Source of the DNA: DATLBY01 sp035526665
GTDB taxonomy: Bacteria; Acidobacteriota; Terriglobia; Bryobacterales; Bryobacteraceae
Assembly: GCA_035526665.1 (NCBI GenBank)
Contig: DATLBY010000271.1
Coordinates: 1-22,286, forward strand
Direction: 5' to 3'
Length of the DNA: 22,286 nt
In this document: positions 1-6,692 of the stretch, one piece after another
Numbering within the stretch: the stretch's first letter is position 1
Layout of the letters: every line of letters starts with the position of its first letter
The notes under the pieces: generated by a model
Database searches by the model: none
What the model was told of the DNA's origin: nothing
What the model saw: the letters and a program-made list of their open reading frames with translations, nothing else
Translations under genes and position numbers: made by a program

Positions 1-1257
1 CTTCGCCTCGAATTCATGCCGGAACTTCTCCACAATCGAGATCGTCGGCAGCGCGGCCGCGTCCCCTAGAGGACAGAAGGTGCGCCCCAGCATATTTTTC
101 GCCAGATCGCCGATCAAACTGATGTCGCTGGATTGTCCCTGGCCTTCGTCAAAGCGCGTAAGCATCTTCTTCAGCCAGGTAGTGCCCTCGCGGCAGGGGA
201 TACACCAGCCGCAGCTCTCATGCGCATAGAACTTCATAATGCGCAGGGCGGCTTTTACCATGTCGGTATCCTCGTCCATCACCACCAGACCACCGGAGCC
301 CAGCATGCTCTTGGCCTTGGCGAGCGAATCGAAATCCATCGGTAGATCGCACTCGTCGGCCGTGAGCAGAGGACAGGAGGAGCCGCCGGGAATGACTGCT
401 TTCAGTTTCTTTCCGCCGCGCATTCCGCCTCCCACCTCATGAATCATGCGCAGGAGGTTGAAGCCCATGGGAAGTTCGTAGACGCCCGGCTTGTTGACGT
501 GTCCGGAGATGCAGAACAGGCGAGTGCCGCCGTTCCGCGGAGTTCCCAGAGCTGCAAACGCTGCGCCGCCATCCCGGATAATGGCAGGAGCCGCGCAAAA
601 CGTCTCCACGTTATTCAGAACTGTGGGGCATTGCCACGCGCCGGCCACTGCGGGGAAGGGCGGACGAATGCGCGGAATTCCGCGCTTTCCTTCCAACGAT
701 TCCAGCAGCGCCGACTCCTCGCCGCATTCGTAAGCGCCTGCGCCGGTGTGCGTATAGCAATCGAAATCCAAACCCTTGCCCAGGATATTTTTACCCAGGT
801 AGCCTTTCGCGTAGGCCTCCGCGATGGCCTTATCCATGATGTCGATCAGATACCGGTATTCACCGCGAATATAAATGTAGGCAGCCCGTGCACCCACCGC
901 CAGCGCGGCAATCAGAACACCCTCGATCAACGAATGGGGATCGTTCTCAATCAGCAGGCGGTCTTTGCAGGTGCCTGGCTCGCTCTCGTCCGCGTTGACG
1001 ACAATATATTTCGGCTTGGCCGAGGTCTTTGGAACGAAGCCCCACTTCATCCCGGTGGGAAATCCGGCGCCCCCGCGGCCGCGCAGGTTAGAGGCCTTCA
1101 TCTCTTCGATGATCGCCTCCGGGCCCATGCCCAGCGCCTTTTCCAGCGCCTTGTAGCCTTCGGTAGCGAGATACGTATCGATGGAGGCCGAGTTCTCGAG
1201 CGTAAACCGCCTCGAGAGAACCTTTACTTCCAGCGGACTTGGTTCGTTGTACATCAT
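1..1257 (-). CDS. nuoF: NADH-quinone oxidoreductase subunit F (partial, C-terminus outside window)
   Basis: This is the 51 kDa-type subunit of complex I, which oxidises NADH with FMN and passes electrons through the N3 4Fe-4S cluster, on the cytoplasmic face. Reading the minus strand from ATG 1257 gives an open frame of 419 codons to the window edge. It contains the NADH/FMN glycine-rich segment GRGGAGFPTGMKW (about residues 60-72), the flavin-site segment with ECGEES, then SCGWCIPCREG near residue 350 and FCPLGD near residue 395, which together supply the four Cys ligands of N3. Family members are about 420-440 residues, so only a short tail is missing. The start overlaps the nuoE stop as ATGA; a second ATG follows at once at 1254, so the true first residue is uncertain by one codon. 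It is the last visible gene of the nuo operon, and nuoG would be expected further left. Confidence 0.96.
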   Translation of the reverse strand, partial: MMYNEPSPLEVKVLSRRFTLENSASIDTYLATEGYKALEKALGMGPEAIIEEMKASNLRGRGGAGFPTGMKWGFVPKTSAKPKYIVVNADESEPGTCKDRLLIENDPHSLIEGVLIAALAVGARAAYIYIRGEYRYLIDIMDKAIAEAYAKGYLGKNILGKGLDFDCYTHTGAGAYECGEESALLESLEGKRGIPRIRPPFPAVAGAWQCPTVLNNVETFCAAPAIIRDGGAAFAALGTPRNGGTRLFCISGHVNKPGVYELPMGFNLLRMIHEVGGGMRGGKKLKAVIPGGSSCPLLTADECDLPMDFDSLAKAKSMLGSGGLVVMDEDTDMVKAALRIMKFYAHESCGWCIPCREGTTWLKKMLTRFDEGQGQSSDISLIGDLAKNMLGRTFCPLGDAAALPTISIVEKFRHEFEAK

Positions 1258-1793
1258 TGCTGCACGTCCTGTCCGGCGAGGTTCAATTGCGGGTGTCCCG
1301 TGCCATTGCCAGGGAAGCCTCTCCGGTACGCCTCCAGCAGCCGGTCCAGCATCTCAGGCGTTACGTTGTGGTGAAAATCGTAGTTCACCTGGATCGCTGG
1401 AGCCCAGGAACAGGCGCCGATACACTCCACCTCTTCGAGCGAGAACACGCCATCCGCGGCAGTCGCTTTATGTCCGATGCCCAATTTTTTGCTGGCGTGC
1501 TGGTAGAGTTCCTCGCCGCCCAGCAGCAGGCAACTGATGTTGGTGCAGACCTGTACGTGGAACTTGCCGATCGGGCGTTTGTGAAGCATCGAATAGTACC
1601 CGATGACTTCATCCACTTGCAGTGTCGTGATGTTGAGCCGTTTGGCGATCTCTTCCATCAATTCCGGCGTCAGTGCGCCCACCTCGTCCTGCGCGTAGAG
1701 CAGCATTGGGATAAGGGCCGAGCGTTCCCGGCCGGCCGGGTATATGGTCAAGAGCCTCGCAAACCGGGCTTCGAGCTCGGGAGAGAACGTCAT
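1254..1793 (-). CDS. nuoE: NADH-quinone oxidoreductase subunit E
   Basis: This is the 24 kDa-type subunit of complex I, a thioredoxin-fold protein carrying the 2Fe-2S cluster N1a beside NuoF. The product has 179 residues, a normal length. The four cluster ligands are visible as CTNISC (Cys83 and Cys88) and CIGAC (Cys124 and Cys128). The helical N-terminal part includes the family-typical stretch IGYYSMLHKRPIGK around residues 64-77. The start codon overlaps the nuoD stop by one base (TAATG), and its own stop overlaps the nuoF start, so translational coupling along the operon is likely. The C-terminal 20 residues or so are poorly conserved and polar. I see no truncation or frameshift. Confidence 0.96.
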   Translation of the reverse strand: MTFSPELEARFARLLTIYPAGRERSALIPMLLYAQDEVGALTPELMEEIAKRLNITTLQVDEVIGYYSMLHKRPIGKFHVQVCTNISCLLLGGEELYQHASKKLGIGHKATAADGVFSLEEVECIGACSWAPAIQVNYDFHHNVTPEMLDRLLEAYRRGFPGNGTGHPQLNLAGQDVQQ

Positions 1794-3025
1794 TACCTGT
1801 CTACATCTCCTAATACGAAATCCATACTGCCCATGCCGGCGATGGTATCGGCGATCAATTTTCCTTCCACCATGTTAGGCAGCGCTTGCAGGTTGCCGAA
1901 ACTCGGCGTGCGCATGTGCACGCGATGTGGTTTGGTGGTGCCGTCGCTCACCACGTAGTAGCCGATCTCGCCGCGCGGCGATTCGATCACCTGGTAGGCT
2001 TCGCCTGCCGGGACGCGAAAACCTTCCGTCACAATTTTAAAGTGGTAGATGAGCGCTTCCATCTGCGTCTTCATCTTTTCGCGGTCGGGCAGAACAATCT
2101 TCGGCGCATCCGCCGTCCAGGGTCCTTCCGGCATGCCTTCCAGCGCCTGCCTCACGATGCGAGCGCTCTGCCGCAGCTCGTCCATGCGGACCCGGTAGCG
2201 CGCCCAAACATCGTTTTCCGGATGGGTCGGAACCGTGAAATCGAATTTTTCGTAGCTGGAGTACGGCTCGCTTTTGCGTATGTCCCAGGCGACTCCCGCC
2301 GCCCGGATCATCGGGCCGGTGACTCCCAGGTCCAGCAGATCCTCCAGCGGCACGTAGCCGACGCCCTGTGTGCGGCGGATCCAGATCGGATTACTGTTCA
2401 GCAGATCCTCATACTCGTCCACGTGGCTGGGAAAAGCATCGATAAACTTGCCAATCACCTTCTGCCAGTTGCGCGGGGGTTCCAGCGCCAGCCCGCCGAT
2501 ACGAAAATAGCTGGTCATTAGGCGCTGGCCGGAAAACATTTCGAAAATCCGCAGAATGTCTTCCCGCTCGCGGAAACAGTAGAAGAAGACTGTCATCGCG
2601 CCCAGGTCGAGAGCGTGGGTGCCCAGCCACACCAAGTGGCTATTGATACGCGTGATCTCCGTCAGCAGTACACGCATCCACTGCGCAGCCGGCGGGGGCT
2701 CCAGGCCGAGTAGCTTCTCCACGGCAAGCACGTAGCAGAGATTGTTCGAGAGATTGGCAAGATAATCTACCCGGTCGGTGAGCGGCACCACCTGCTGATA
2801 GGTTTTTACTTCGCACTCTTTTTCGATACCGGTGTGAAGGAATCCGATGTCGGGCCGGGCCTTGATGATGGTTTCGCCGTCCAGCTCCAGCACCACCCGC
2901 AACACACCATGCGTGGACGGGTGCTGCGGCCCCATGTTCAGGATCATTCGCCGGCGCTTCAAACTCTCATCGATCGCCTCGGGCTCAAGCGTGGCGGCAT
3001 TCCCTAGGATTTGTGGATCGCTCAT
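1793..3025 (-). CDS. nuoD: NADH-quinone oxidoreductase subunit D (49 kDa)
   Basis: This is the 49 kDa-type subunit, which with NuoB forms the quinone-reduction chamber at the base of the peripheral arm. The 410-residue product has the family hallmarks: GPQHPSTHG at 32-40, IGFLHTGIEK at 60-69, and a C-terminus ending GSMDFVLGDVDR as in typical NuoD. By spacing, His39 and Tyr88 match the quinone-head-group His and Tyr known from the Thermus homologue; this rests on motif distance and I have not aligned the proteins. ATG 3025 is preceded by AGGA about 8 bases upstream. nuoC ends 10 bases before it and nuoE starts in its stop codon. It is a stand-alone NuoD, not the NuoCD fusion of enterobacteria. 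Its essential partner NuoB is not encoded nearby. Confidence 0.97.
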   Translation of the reverse strand: MSDPQILGNAATLEPEAIDESLKRRRMILNMGPQHPSTHGVLRVVLELDGETIIKARPDIGFLHTGIEKECEVKTYQQVVPLTDRVDYLANLSNNLCYVLAVEKLLGLEPPPAAQWMRVLLTEITRINSHLVWLGTHALDLGAMTVFFYCFREREDILRIFEMFSGQRLMTSYFRIGGLALEPPRNWQKVIGKFIDAFPSHVDEYEDLLNSNPIWIRRTQGVGYVPLEDLLDLGVTGPMIRAAGVAWDIRKSEPYSSYEKFDFTVPTHPENDVWARYRVRMDELRQSARIVRQALEGMPEGPWTADAPKIVLPDREKMKTQMEALIYHFKIVTEGFRVPAGEAYQVIESPRGEIGYYVVSDGTTKPHRVHMRTPSFGNLQALPNMVEGKLIADTIAGMGSMDFVLGDVDR

Positions 3026-3035
3026 CTTGTGGGTC

Positions 3036-3524
3036 CTATTCGTCGGTGTAGCTGTACTTGTAACCGTGCACCGGATAATCCTTGCGTAGCGGGTGCCCCT
3101 CCCAACCCTCGGGCATCATGATCCGAATCATATTCGGGTGGTGACGGAACGTGATTCCAAAAAGATCGAAGACCTCGCGCTCGTACCAGTCCGCGCCGCG
3201 CCACACGCTGCACACCGAGTCAATTTCCGGCTGCTCGCCATGGACTTTGCACTTCAGGCGCAGCCGTTCATTCTTTTCGAGCGAGTGCAGATGGTATACC
3301 ACCTCGAACCGTGGCTCTACCGGATACCAGTCCACGGCCGTCACCGCGCTCAAACGGTTGAACTGTTGCGAATGCTTCAGAAAGCTGCAGACATCCAAAA
3401 TCTGGGCCGCATCGATTTCGAGCGTGACTTCGCCCAGTTGAAACTTACCGCCGGTGATCGCGCTCGGATTGCGTGCCTCCAGCGCGGCCGCTACAGGCCG
3501 TTCTTTTACTTGATCGGAAAGCAT
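3036..3524 (-). CDS. nuoC: NADH-quinone oxidoreductase subunit C (30 kDa)
   Basis: This is the 30 kDa-type subunit of the complex I peripheral arm, a structural partner of NuoD. The 162-residue product carries the family signature from about residue 111 to 153: ADWYEREVFDLFGITF, then HPNMIRIMMPE, then GHPLRKDYP. The N-terminal half has the usual weakly conserved alpha/beta fold. Its ATG is only 4 bases after the nuoA TAA stop, so nothing lies between nuoA and nuoC, where nuoB normally sits. The ribosome-binding site must lie within the nuoA end (GAGAAG), which suggests coupling to nuoA translation. The gene is intact, with family-normal length. Confidence 0.95.
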   Translation of the reverse strand: MLSDQVKERPVAAALEARNPSAITGGKFQLGEVTLEIDAAQILDVCSFLKHSQQFNRLSAVTAVDWYPVEPRFEVVYHLHSLEKNERLRLKCKVHGEQPEIDSVCSVWRGADWYEREVFDLFGITFRHHPNMIRIMMPEGWEGHPLRKDYPVHGYKYSYTDE

Positions 3525-3528
3525 GTTT

Positions 3529-4002
3529 TTAGCGCTTCTCGCTTAGGGCCAGCTCGTCTTCCGCCGGCCGGAGATCATAGGGCATCGGAGTGGTCGCGGC
3601 ATTGCCCTGTGCCGTTTCATCCGCCGTCCAGTCGAGCACTCCCTTCATCCAGATATAGAAGAAGCCAGCCAAAACCAGTACGATAAACAGCAGCATCTCG
3701 ACGAACGGGAACATCTTCACCGGGTGGGTCAGGTCACGGTAAACAACCGCCCATGGATAGAGAAAAATTGCTTCAATATCAAACAGAATGAAAACCATCG
3801 CCACCAGGTAAAACTTGACGCTAAAGCGTTCCTTGGCGCTACCGGTGGGCGGAATCCCGCATTCGTAAGGGGTGTCCTTGACGCGGTTCTTGACTCGTTT
3901 TCCGAGCAAAAATGATCCTCCGACCAGCCCGGCAGCCACCGCGGCGGCGATGATTACCTGGACAAGGACGGGGAAGTAAAGCTCCGAATAGTTTGTTGGC
4001 AT
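3529..4002 (-). CDS. nuoA: NADH-quinone oxidoreductase subunit A
   Basis: This is a small membrane subunit of complex I next to the quinone-chamber entrance. The 157-residue product has three predicted membrane helices (about 10-34, 62-88 and 98-120). It also shows YECG at 46-49 in the first loop, whose Cys48 matches the conserved loop cysteine, and FDIEAIFLYPW at 74-84 with the conserved Asp75 and Glu77. The polar C-terminal tail of some 35 residues is longer than in many NuoA proteins, which end soon after helix three. It is the first gene of the nuo operon. The start is ATG 4002, with a good sigma70-like promoter on the same strand just upstream (see 4031-4060). No clear Shine-Dalgarno precedes this ATG. 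Confidence 0.96.
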   Translation of the reverse strand: MPTNYSELYFPVLVQVIIAAAVAAGLVGGSFLLGKRVKNRVKDTPYECGIPPTGSAKERFSVKFYLVAMVFILFDIEAIFLYPWAVVYRDLTHPVKMFPFVEMLLFIVLVLAGFFYIWMKGVLDWTADETAQGNAATTPMPYDLRPAEDELALSEKR

Positions 4003-4030
4003 GGGTGATGAAAGTCGGGGCCTAAATTTG

Positions 4031-4060
4031 ACTATAATGATCTGCGCAGGGGAGTGTCAA
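4031..4060 (-). promoter_or_regulatory. Candidate sigma70-type promoter of the nuo operon
   Basis: On the minus strand a perfect TTGACA (4060-4055) is followed after 18 bases by TATAGT (4036-4031). Transcription would begin near 4024, giving a leader of about 20 bases before the nuoA ATG at 4002. The -10 box shares bases with the opposite-strand TATAAT proposed for thiS, so the two promoters would exclude each other physically. This rests on consensus match only. Confidence 0.5.
4033..4038 (+). promoter_or_regulatory. Candidate -10 box for thiS
   Basis: A perfect TATAAT lies in the nuoA-thiS divergent spacer. No good -35 hexamer is present 16-18 bases upstream (around 4010-4016 reads GAAAGTC), so the promoter would be weak or activator-dependent. 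The start of transcription would be near 4045. The box overlaps the minus-strand -10 of the nuo promoter. Confidence 0.35.
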
Positions 4061-4103
4061 ACTCCGCGTGCTGTTTTCCAGCAAAAAAGGTGAAACAAAA
4101 AAC

Positions 4104-4304
4104 GTGGAAATTGTTTTAAATGGGGTGTCACGGGACGTGCCGGACGGGCTCACTCTGAGGGATTTGCTCCTCCGGGTAGAGATCGATCCGGAACGGGTGG
4201 CGGTGGAGCTGAATCGCAATATCGTTCGCCGCGGCGAATGGACCAGCCGGGTAGTGGAACCCGGCGCGTGCATAGAAGTAGTACAATTTGTCGGCGGTGG
4301 ATGA
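4104..4304 (+). CDS. thiS: ThiS-type sulfur carrier protein
   Basis: This is a small beta-grasp protein that carries sulfur as a C-terminal thiocarboxylate for thiazole formation in thiamine synthesis. The 66 residues from GTG 4104 begin with V/M-E-I-V-L-N-G, the normal ThiS start, and end FVGGG, giving the required C-terminal diglycine; family length is about 65-70. GTG 4104 is chosen because AAAGGTGA lies 10 bases upstream. An in-frame GTG at 4068 would add 12 unconserved residues and also has a purine-rich AGGGGAG upstream, so it remains possible. The usual partners (thiG, thiF, thiO, thiH, thiE) are not in the window. It could therefore serve another sulfur-transfer pathway, although the NG...GG pattern fits ThiS better than MoaD. 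It diverges from the nuo operon. Confidence 0.85.
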   Translation: MEIVLNGVSRDVPDGLTLRDLLLRVEIDPERVAVELNRNIVRRGEWTSRVVEPGACIEVVQFVGGG

Positions 4305-4309
4305 ACAGA

Positions 4310-4336
4310 CCGGCTGGCCTGGAATCGGCCTGCCGG
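4310..4336 (+). terminator. Hairpin after thiS, possible weak terminator
   Basis: Five bases after the thiS stop there is an inverted repeat. CCGGC pairs with GCCGG and GGCC with GGCC, separated by a T-T mismatch, around a 7-base loop. No T-run follows (the next bases are AAAACCTG), so it is not a classic intrinsic terminator. It may be an RNA-stabilising or attenuating structure. Confidence 0.25.
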
Positions 4337-4344
4337 AAAACCTG

Positions 4345-4372
4345 TTGACTCTACGCGCAGGTCGAGTACAAT
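4345..4372 (+). promoter_or_regulatory. Candidate promoter of the MerR-family gene
   Basis: TTGACT (4345-4350) and TACAAT (4367-4372) are separated by 16 bases, predicting transcription from about 4379 and a leader of some 30 bases before ATG 4409. An imperfect dyad, TTGACTC (4345-4351) against GAGTaCAA (4364-4371), covers both boxes. That is where a MerR-type protein would be expected to bind its own promoter, although MerR operators usually sit in longer 19-20 base spacers. Confidence 0.45.
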
Positions 4373-4408
4373 TCTTAAGTCGTCCAAGCGAAACGGAATC
4401 CCCTGGTA

Positions 4409-4912
4409 ATGTTCAAAACAAAGAAGAGCCGTCCTGATCTCGCACCGGACCAAAAAACATTCACGAGCAGTGAGGTATCCAGAATCGCCGGCGTGAGTCT
4501 GCGCCAGTTGCAGTGGTGGGATGAACGCAAGGTGGTGTCTCCCCGGCATGAGGGGCATAAACGCATCTACCTCTCTGAAGAAGTAGTGGAAATTACAGTC
4601 ATCGCGGAACTGCGGCGCAAGGGTTTCTCGCTGCAGAAAATCCGCCGTGTGCTTCGCTTCCTGCAACGCGAAATGGGGCGCCGGCTCAGCGAGGTGATTG
4701 TCGCCGAATCCGATCTCCATCTCGTCACCGATGGCAAATCGATTTACCTGGAAGATAAACAGGAACGCATTATCGACATCATGAAGAACGCTCGCCAGCC
4801 GATGTTCCTGGTCTGCGTGAGTGATCAGGTACGCCGGCTGACGGCGCCTCCCGGTAAGAAGCCGGCCAGGGCGGAGTCCGCGGCGGCGGCTCGGAAGGCG
4901 CGCGCAGTTTAG
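4409..4912 (+). CDS. MerR-family transcriptional regulator
   Basis: This is a 167-residue DNA-binding regulator. Residues 17-85 form a winged helix-turn-helix of MerR type: FTSSEVSRIAGVSLRQLQWW is the helix-turn-helix, HEGHKRIYL the wing, and the helix after LRRKGFSLQKIRRVL begins the linker to the dimerisation region. The C-terminal half is not a recognised ligand domain. It has only one cysteine (Cys136), so a metal-sensing MerR/CueR/ZntR role is unlikely. The last 25 residues or so are Ala/Lys/Arg-rich and probably flexible. No convincing Shine-Dalgarno precedes ATG 4409. The gene lies between thiS and the S41 protease gene, and both its own promoter and the downstream one carry dyad sequences. 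Its targets are unknown. Confidence 0.85.
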   Translation: MFKTKKSRPDLAPDQKTFTSSEVSRIAGVSLRQLQWWDERKVVSPRHEGHKRIYLSEEVVEITVIAELRRKGFSLQKIRRVLRFLQREMGRRLSEVIVAESDLHLVTDGKSIYLEDKQERIIDIMKNARQPMFLVCVSDQVRRLTAPPGKKPARAESAAAARKARAV

Positions 4913-5008
4913 CGGGACCCCGGCCGATTGCGAGTCCTCGTTCAGGTCAAAGGTCCGTTTCGCCGCTCTAGCGCCAGGCGTCCAATTGGGCCCGGCTCAA
5001 ATCCCGTT

Positions 5009-5026
5009 TTCCAGGATATACTGGAA
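5009..5026 (+). promoter_or_regulatory. 18-bp dyad over the -10 box of the S41 protease gene
   Basis: TTCCAG and CTGGAA form perfect 6-base arms around GATATA, and TATACT (5017-5022) inside it resembles a -10 box. No standard -35 lies 16-18 bases upstream, so the promoter may need an activator; alternatively the dyad may act as an RNA hairpin in the leader. It sits 21 bases before the chosen TTG start at 5048. Confidence 0.35.
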
Positions 5027-5047
5027 GAGTCTGGGAGGATTTCCCCG

Positions 5048-6652
5048 TTGGCTACTCGTCGCCGATCTTTCATATTCGTGCCTCTAATCGTCCTGATGTG
5101 CTCCATGCTGGGGGGTCTCTATGGCCCCAGCCTGGTGGGCGCTCCCACGGCTACCTCCGAAGACGACATCAAGGCCAGTCTGAAGAGTTTCACCAAAGTC
5201 CTCAACGTGGTAGAGGAAAACTTCGCAGACAAGGTGAGCCCGGACAAGGCCATTTACAAGGGCGCTATCCCAGGAATGGCGCGGACCCTCGACCCGCATA
5301 CCAGCTTCTTTGATCCGAAGGATTTTCAGCTCCTGCGCGAGGATCAGAAGGGCCATTATTACGGCGTCGGCATGACGGTGGCGCCCCGCAACGGCAAGAC
5401 GATTGTAATCGCTCCCTTTGCTGGTTCCCCGGCATATAAAGCCGGTATCCGGCCCGGTGACGCAATTTTGGAGGTCAACGACAAGCGGACCGACAACCTC
5501 TCCACCACCGAAGTAGCGGATCTGTTGAAGGGACCCCGCGGCACTCCCGTACAGGTCACAATCGCTCGTGAAGGCGCCGAAAAGCCCATTGCATTCAACA
5601 TTATCCGCGACGAAATCCCGCGCAAGAGCGTGGAAGACGCCTTCTTTGTGAAGCCGGGCGTCCTCTACCTCGACATACAGTCATTCAATGAAAACACCAG
5701 CCGCGAGATGGAAGACAATCTCAAGCGCGTTGGGGAAAACAATGTGAAGGGCTTGATTCTCGATCTTCGGGAAAACCCAGGCGGCCTGCTGAATGAAGGC
5801 GTCGCGGTAGCCGACCATTTCCTGCAGAAAGGGCAGACCATCGTTTCCCACAGAGGGCGCGCTTCCGCCGACAAGCCGTACGTGGCGCGTCATGGAAACG
5901 GCGGCCGGGACTACCCGATTGTTGTTCTGGTAAATCGCTACTCAGCCTCAGCCGCTGAAATTGTAGCCGGCGCGCTGCAGGATCATGACCGCGCTTGGAT
6001 TCTGGGCGACAATACCTTCGGAAAAGGTTTGGTGCAGACCGTTTATCCCTTATCGGAGAACACCGGTTTGGCTCTGACCACGGCTCACTTTTACACCCCG
6101 AGCGGCCGCTTGATCCAGCGCGACTACACCAATACTTCGTTCTACAACTACTACTACCGGAAGGACGTGGAAACGAAGAACATGCAGGACGTCAAAATGA
6201 CGGACAGCGGGCGCACCGTCTATGGCGGCGGCGGTATCTCACCGGACGAAAAGTTTTCGGCTCCGAAGCCGAACAAGTTCCAGATTGAACTGCTCCGCAA
6301 GTATGCATTTTTCAACTTTACTTCCAAATACTTCGGGACCCACGATACCAAGCTGAGCAAGAGCTGGGATCCGGATGCCTCTGTAATGAACGATTTGCAC
6401 GCCTTCGCTTTAAAGGAAGGCGCTCAATTCACAGAGGGCGAATGGGCGGAAAATGCCGATTGGGTCAAACAGCAGTTGAAGCGGGAAATGTACATTACCG
6501 CGTTCAGTGTCGAAGATTCCCGCAAGCTGGGCATCGAGTTCGACCCAATCGTCTTGAAGGCCATTGATTCGATGCCGAAGGCGAAAAACCTCCTCGAATC
6601 CGCCAAAAAGTTGATTGTTCAGCGCACCCAATTGAGAAAATCAGAGCGCTAG
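5048..6652 (+). CDS. S41-family carboxy-terminal processing protease with PDZ domain (CtpA/Tsp-like)
   Basis: This is a serine protease of the envelope that trims or degrades proteins from their C-termini. It has 534 residues from TTG 5048, chosen because GGGAGGA lies 8 bases upstream and because the product then begins with positive residues and a hydrophobic segment (about 7-30), a signal peptide or anchor. Using GTG 4928 would add 40 low-conservation residues before it. A helical N-terminal domain (40-95) precedes a PDZ domain (about 100-185, with GVGM and AGIRPGDAILEVND) and the S41 core. The catalytic Ser301 (in NRYSASAAE) and Lys326 (in TFGKGLVQ) are 25 residues apart, as in E. coli Tsp. 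The C-terminal 150 residues or so form a family-specific tail. A MerR-type regulator lies upstream and guaA follows 40 bases downstream. Confidence 0.9.
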   Translation: MATRRRSFIFVPLIVLMCSMLGGLYGPSLVGAPTATSEDDIKASLKSFTKVLNVVEENFADKVSPDKAIYKGAIPGMARTLDPHTSFFDPKDFQLLREDQKGHYYGVGMTVAPRNGKTIVIAPFAGSPAYKAGIRPGDAILEVNDKRTDNLSTTEVADLLKGPRGTPVQVTIAREGAEKPIAFNIIRDEIPRKSVEDAFFVKPGVLYLDIQSFNENTSREMEDNLKRVGENNVKGLILDLRENPGGLLNEGVAVADHFLQKGQTIVSHRGRASADKPYVARHGNGGRDYPIVVLVNRYSASAAEIVAGALQDHDRAWILGDNTFGKGLVQTVYPLSENTGLALTTAHFYTPSGRLIQRDYTNTSFYNYYYRKDVETKNMQDVKMTDSGRTVYGGGGISPDEKFSAPKPNKFQIELLRKYAFFNFTSKYFGTHDTKLSKSWDPDASVMNDLHAFALKEGAQFTEGEWAENADWVKQQLKREMYITAFSVEDSRKLGIEFDPIVLKAIDSMPKAKNLLESAKKLIVQRTQLRKSER

Positions 6653-6692
6653 TGATCTCATCCAATCCGGTCATCTGCGCTCGAAAGGCCAG

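Noticed and set aside
439..1374. 311-residue open frame on the plus strand
   Set aside because: It lies opposite nuoF, whose minus-strand frame carries all the expected motifs. The plus-strand translation has no recognisable domain and composition typical of an antisense shadow.
1239..1958. 239-residue plus-strand frame
   Set aside because: It is antisense to nuoE and the end of nuoD, with no motifs or ribosome-binding site.
4022..4720. 232-residue minus-strand frame over thiS and the MerR-type gene
   Set aside because: It covers two recognised plus-strand genes and their intergenic promoter, and its translation matches no family I know.
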